Shown here piece by piece: positions 61,632 to 64,000 of a stretch of 64,000 nt of DNA. The first letter of the stretch is position 1. Every line of letters begins with the position of its first letter. The stretch covers positions 37,697-101,696 of the forward strand of contig CAJTJY010000011.1 in assembly GCA_910576975.1 (NCBI GenBank), in the 5' to 3' direction. A program made the position numbers and the translations under genes. The notes below the pieces were generated by a model. The model made no database searches, had not been told where the DNA came from, and worked only from the letters and a program-made list of their open reading frames with translations. This stretch comes from an uncultured Lachnospiraceae bacterium (GTDB lineage: Bacteria; Bacillota; Clostridia; Lachnospirales; Lachnospiraceae).

Positions 61632-62162
61632 ATGACTAAGAAAAAAAGCGGATTTTTGGCGTTTTGCTTTTCCCTATTGCCGGGAGCAGGGGAAATGTAT
61701 ATGGGATTTATGAAACAGGGGGTTAGCATCATGGCGTTGTTTTGGCTGTTGATTTTTCTGTCGGCGTTCTTAAATATAGGGCCAGTGCTGTTTATCTTGC
61801 CAATTTTATGGTGCTATAGCTTTTTCAATGTTCACAATATCAGAGGGATGTCAGACGAAGAATTTTATGCATTGGAGGATGATTATCTGTTCCATATGGA
61901 ACGGGTGCTTCCCAGAGGGCGTTGGAATAAAAAGCAGAATAACTTGTTTGCGGCGGTGCTGATTATCATTGGAGTCGTGATCCTATGGGGCAACCTGACG
62001 GATTATATGCGCTGGTTCTTCCCAAGTGACATTTACTGGAATATTGTGGATGCCGTGCCCCAGGTGACTATTGCGTTGCTTTTGATTTGGAGCGGCGTGA
62101 ACCTGATCCGCGGGAAGAAAAAGGAGCTTGATGACAAGCTGTTGGAACAGGAGGAGCGGTAG
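61632..62162 (+). CDS. Membrane protein, TM2/LiaF-like
   Basis: A 176-residue protein. The N-terminal hydrophobic pair (LAFCFSLLPGAGEMYMGFMKQG) resembles a TM2-type domain. Two more helices (about 108-125 and 145-160) resemble the LiaI/LiaF membrane region. Function unknown; the position after sigma and anti-sigma genes suggests an envelope-stress role. GGAGG precedes ATG 61632 by five bases. Confidence 0.65.
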   Translation: MTKKKSGFLAFCFSLLPGAGEMYMGFMKQGVSIMALFWLLIFLSAFLNIGPVLFILPILWCYSFFNVHNIRGMSDEEFYALEDDYLFHMERVLPRGRWNKKQNNLFAAVLIIIGVVILWGNLTDYMRWFFPSDIYWNIVDAVPQVTIALLLIWSGVNLIRGKKKELDDKLLEQEER

Positions 62163-62163
62163 G

Positions 62164-62469
62164 ATGAGAACGAGAAGAGTTGGAAGCATTACTTGTGGAA
62201 TTTTGATGATATTTTTTGGGATCTTGTTCATGGTCCACATGTTTTATCCGCCATTGTCCCTGGAGGTGATCATGAGACTATGGCCGCTGATTTTGATTGC
62301 CTTGGGAGGAGAGCTGATCGCTTCGAATATCCGCAAGGCAGATGATTCTGAGGAGATCTTGAAGTATGACAAAGGAGCGATATTTTTAGTGTTTATCCTG
62401 GCAGGTTTTGCAGTGCTGATGGGGATGATCGAATATTTTATGAGTTATGCAAACGTGTATATGATGTAG
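62164..62469 (+). CDS. Small membrane protein, LiaF-type helices
   Basis: A 101-residue protein with three helices (SITCGILMIFFGILFMV, LWPLILIALGGELIAS, AIFLVFILAGFAVLMGM). This matches the N-terminal membrane domain found in LiaF and DUF5668 proteins, without the soluble domain. GGAGCGG just upstream overlaps the end of the previous gene. It closes the sigma operon. Confidence 0.65.
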   Translation: MRTRRVGSITCGILMIFFGILFMVHMFYPPLSLEVIMRLWPLILIALGGELIASNIRKADDSEEILKYDKGAIFLVFILAGFAVLMGMIEYFMSYANVYMM

Positions 62470-62478
62470 GTTTTTGAC

Positions 62479-62514
62479 AGGGCCAGATTCCCGGGAGCGG
62501 GGGTCTGGCTCTTT
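62479..62514 (+). terminator. Possible terminator of the sigma operon
   Basis: GCCAGA (62482-62487) pairs with TCTGGC (62504-62509), with extra G-C pairs inside. The T-run is short, so support is modest. Confidence 0.4.
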
Positions 62515-62676
62515 GGCGTTATTGCTTTCATGGCTGCCGTTTTATGGCTTGCTGTCAAGATCGCTCTGACTCTTTTGATAATCAAAAATGGACAGGCGGC
62601 TTGAAGTAAGTTACAATATAGATCTTGAAGCTAGAGAGGGCGGGGAAGAATCATATGAGGAATAGGAGGTTTCAGT

Positions 62677-62973
62677 ATGGAAAGAAGAGCACAGAAATGC
62701 AAACAATGCGGACGGGAGATTTACTTTGATGGAATTTGTATTTCCTGTCAAACAGAAAATGAACGAGATAGAATATTAGCATTGACGCAGGGGGAAATCG
62801 ATATCTGTATCAGGCAGATATGTGACGAGATAGAAAACGAGGGAAAGTTGGACGAACAAAGCGGCTTGTTCCAAGAATTGCTGAATTACAGAGATATAGA
62901 TACTTCGAAAATAGCGGGCGCAGCTTTCAAAAAAGGTCTTTTTTATCCTTGTGAGTTATATAAGGAGTTATAA
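62677..62973 (+). CDS. Small zinc-ribbon-like protein of mobile-element type
   Basis: A 98-residue protein. The N-terminus has CKQCGREIYFDGICISC, a four-cysteine zinc ribbon. The rest is helical and ends YPCELYKEL. Similar small proteins occur in conjugative elements of Firmicutes, from memory. It stands 87 bases before the recombinase. AGGAGG precedes ATG 62677. Function unknown. Confidence 0.6.
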   Translation: MERRAQKCKQCGREIYFDGICISCQTENERDRILALTQGEIDICIRQICDEIENEGKLDEQSGLFQELLNYRDIDTSKIAGAAFKKGLFYPCELYKEL

Positions 62974-63060
62974 AATATAAAAGACTTCTTAATCAAAATA
63001 AATACAAAAGAGCCACAGCATAGTATTTATGCGGTACTGGCGGAAAGGAGGGAATTGATT

Positions 63061-63618
63061 ATGAGTCACGATTTAACAGCATTATACGAGAGGTTGAGCC
63101 ATGATGACGAGCTACAGGGCGAGAGCAACAGCATATCCAACCAAAAGGCAATGTTGGAAGATTATGCAGAAAAAAATGGTTTTACAGGCATACGCCATTT
63201 TACCGATGATGGAATATCCGGCACAACCTTTGAGCGTGAGGGACTTCAAGCCATGCTTGCAGAGGTAGAAAAAGGCAATATTGGAACAATTATTGTGAAA
63301 GATATGAGCCGATTGGGAAGAAATTATGTGCAGATGGGAATGTTACGGGAGCAGTTGCGTAGGGCAGATGTAAGGCTGATTGCAGTCAACGAGGGCGTTG
63401 ACACAGGTTCGGGATTTGATGATGATTTCCTTCCCTTCCGAGATGTAATCAATGAATACTATGCAAAGGACATCAGCAAGAAAATCAAATCCACCCTTAA
63501 GGCAAAGGGTGAAAGTGGAAAGCACGTTGCGAGCAGTCCGCCATACGGTTCCCAACGAATGGAGTTACGAACTTGCGGAGGAAGTTGTGAGGGATTACGT
63601 TCAGCGGAATTTTGTTGA
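63061..63618 (+). pseudogene. Truncated large serine recombinase
   Basis: The first 160 residues are the catalytic resolvase domain of a large serine recombinase (ALYERLSHDDELQGESNSIS with the active-site Ser in NSIS, DMSRLGRNY, and YYAKDISKKIKSTLKAKGES). After SPPYG the frame runs into unrelated DNA and stops at 63618. The DNA-binding and zinc domains, usually another 300 or more residues, are missing. The junction is near 63545. AAAGGAGG precedes ATG 63061. This marks a rearranged conjugative transposon or similar element. Confidence 0.8.
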
Positions 63619-64000
63619 TAAAGGAATGTGCGCTGATTGGGCAATCCATGACAGCGAAAATGACAAAGGACAGCGCAATCTCCATATCCATGTTCTACTC
63701 ACTATGCGCCCTCTCACTGAAAACGGGGAATGGGGAGCAAAGACAAAAAAGGTTTATGCCCTTGATAAAAATGGTGAGCGTGTTCCACTCATTGATAAAA
63801 AGACAGGTCAGCAGAAAGTTGACAAGCGGAACAGGAAACAGTGGAAATGCCACACCGCCGACAGCACAGACTGGAACAGCAAAGAAAACGCCAAGATGTG
63901 GCGAAAAGATTTAGCCGACACAATCAATGCCACCAATGAGCAGTTGGGGATTGCGGTACATTGGGAACACCGCTCTTTTAAGGAACAGGGAATTGACAGA
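63551..64000 (+). pseudogene. Internal part of a MobA/MobL relaxase, 5' end missing
   Basis: One base out of frame with the recombinase, a continuous frame of 150 codons runs from PNEWSYELAEEVVRDYVQ to the end of the window. It contains NFVDKGMCADWAIHD and NLHIHVLLTMRP, the histidine motif of MobQ-type relaxases that nick DNA for transfer. The start and catalytic tyrosine region are missing on the left. The right part continues beyond the window. The direct fusion to a recombinase shows a deletion or recombination event. Confidence 0.75.

Overview
The window looks like a chromosomal segment of an anaerobic, low-to-mid GC Gram-positive bacterium of the Clostridia, most likely a Lachnospiraceae gut species. 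The evidence is established family knowledge applied to the gene set: an electron-bifurcating [FeFe] hydrogenase (hydC-hydB-hydA), an NfnAB-type transhydrogenase, a flavodiiron protein, AddAB instead of RecBCD, DUF4364 and DUF1385 proteins, CIRCE-controlled htpG, and strong AGGAGG ribosome sites. The species cannot be fixed from the sequence alone. No rRNA, tRNA or CRISPR array was found.

Layout. 1-5004 is a small sugar or polyol cluster: a truncated DUF3737 gene, a ROK regulator with a palindrome over its promoter, a zinc alcohol/polyol dehydrogenase, a GPH-type sugar symporter and a decayed PfkB sugar kinase. 5117-8897 (minus strand) holds mutM, DUF4364, a YhcC-like radical SAM protein and malic enzyme. 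9226-14106 is a core block: rho, rpmE, DUF1385, prmC, prfA. 14430-23709 is a defence region: AbiH, a candidate type I toxin with antisense RNA, and a complete type I restriction-modification system (hsdR, hsdM, hsdS). 23814-26386 carries a secreted GH5 glycosidase, a DUF2935 protein and a small unknown. 26669-39483 carries addB-addA, maf, a FAD oxidoreductase, a foldase-like lipoprotein and a BlaI/M56 sensor pair with two operators. 39841-46779 has htpG (minus), a FapA-like protein with 26-residue repeats, a response regulator with a degenerate HD-GYP domain and a MATE pump. 46955-51893 is the hydrogenase operon plus a coiled-coil protein. 52128-56383 joins nfo to a cobalt/nickel ECF transporter split by an HD hydrolase. 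56600-60074 is nfnA-nfnB-fprA. 60369-62469 is an ECF sigma/anti-sigma operon with two membrane proteins. 62677-64000 is the scarred edge of a mobile element: a serine recombinase fused out of frame to a MobA/MobL relaxase.

The most unusual signal is a dispersed leader motif that ends in the ribosome-binding site. It has a core of ACTACCTGTTTGTG, a short hairpin and CACAGAATGGAGGA. It occurs five times here, directly before malic enzyme, hsdR, addA (two tandem copies) and hydC, with compensated stem changes. A second set of long branched palindromes with GGCTGT(C/T)GCA-type ends, a three-way-junction palindrome between mutM and the DUF4364 gene, and an apparent ATC start codon on a sigma factor are the other leads. 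All functional readings are inferences from sequence; no searches were run.
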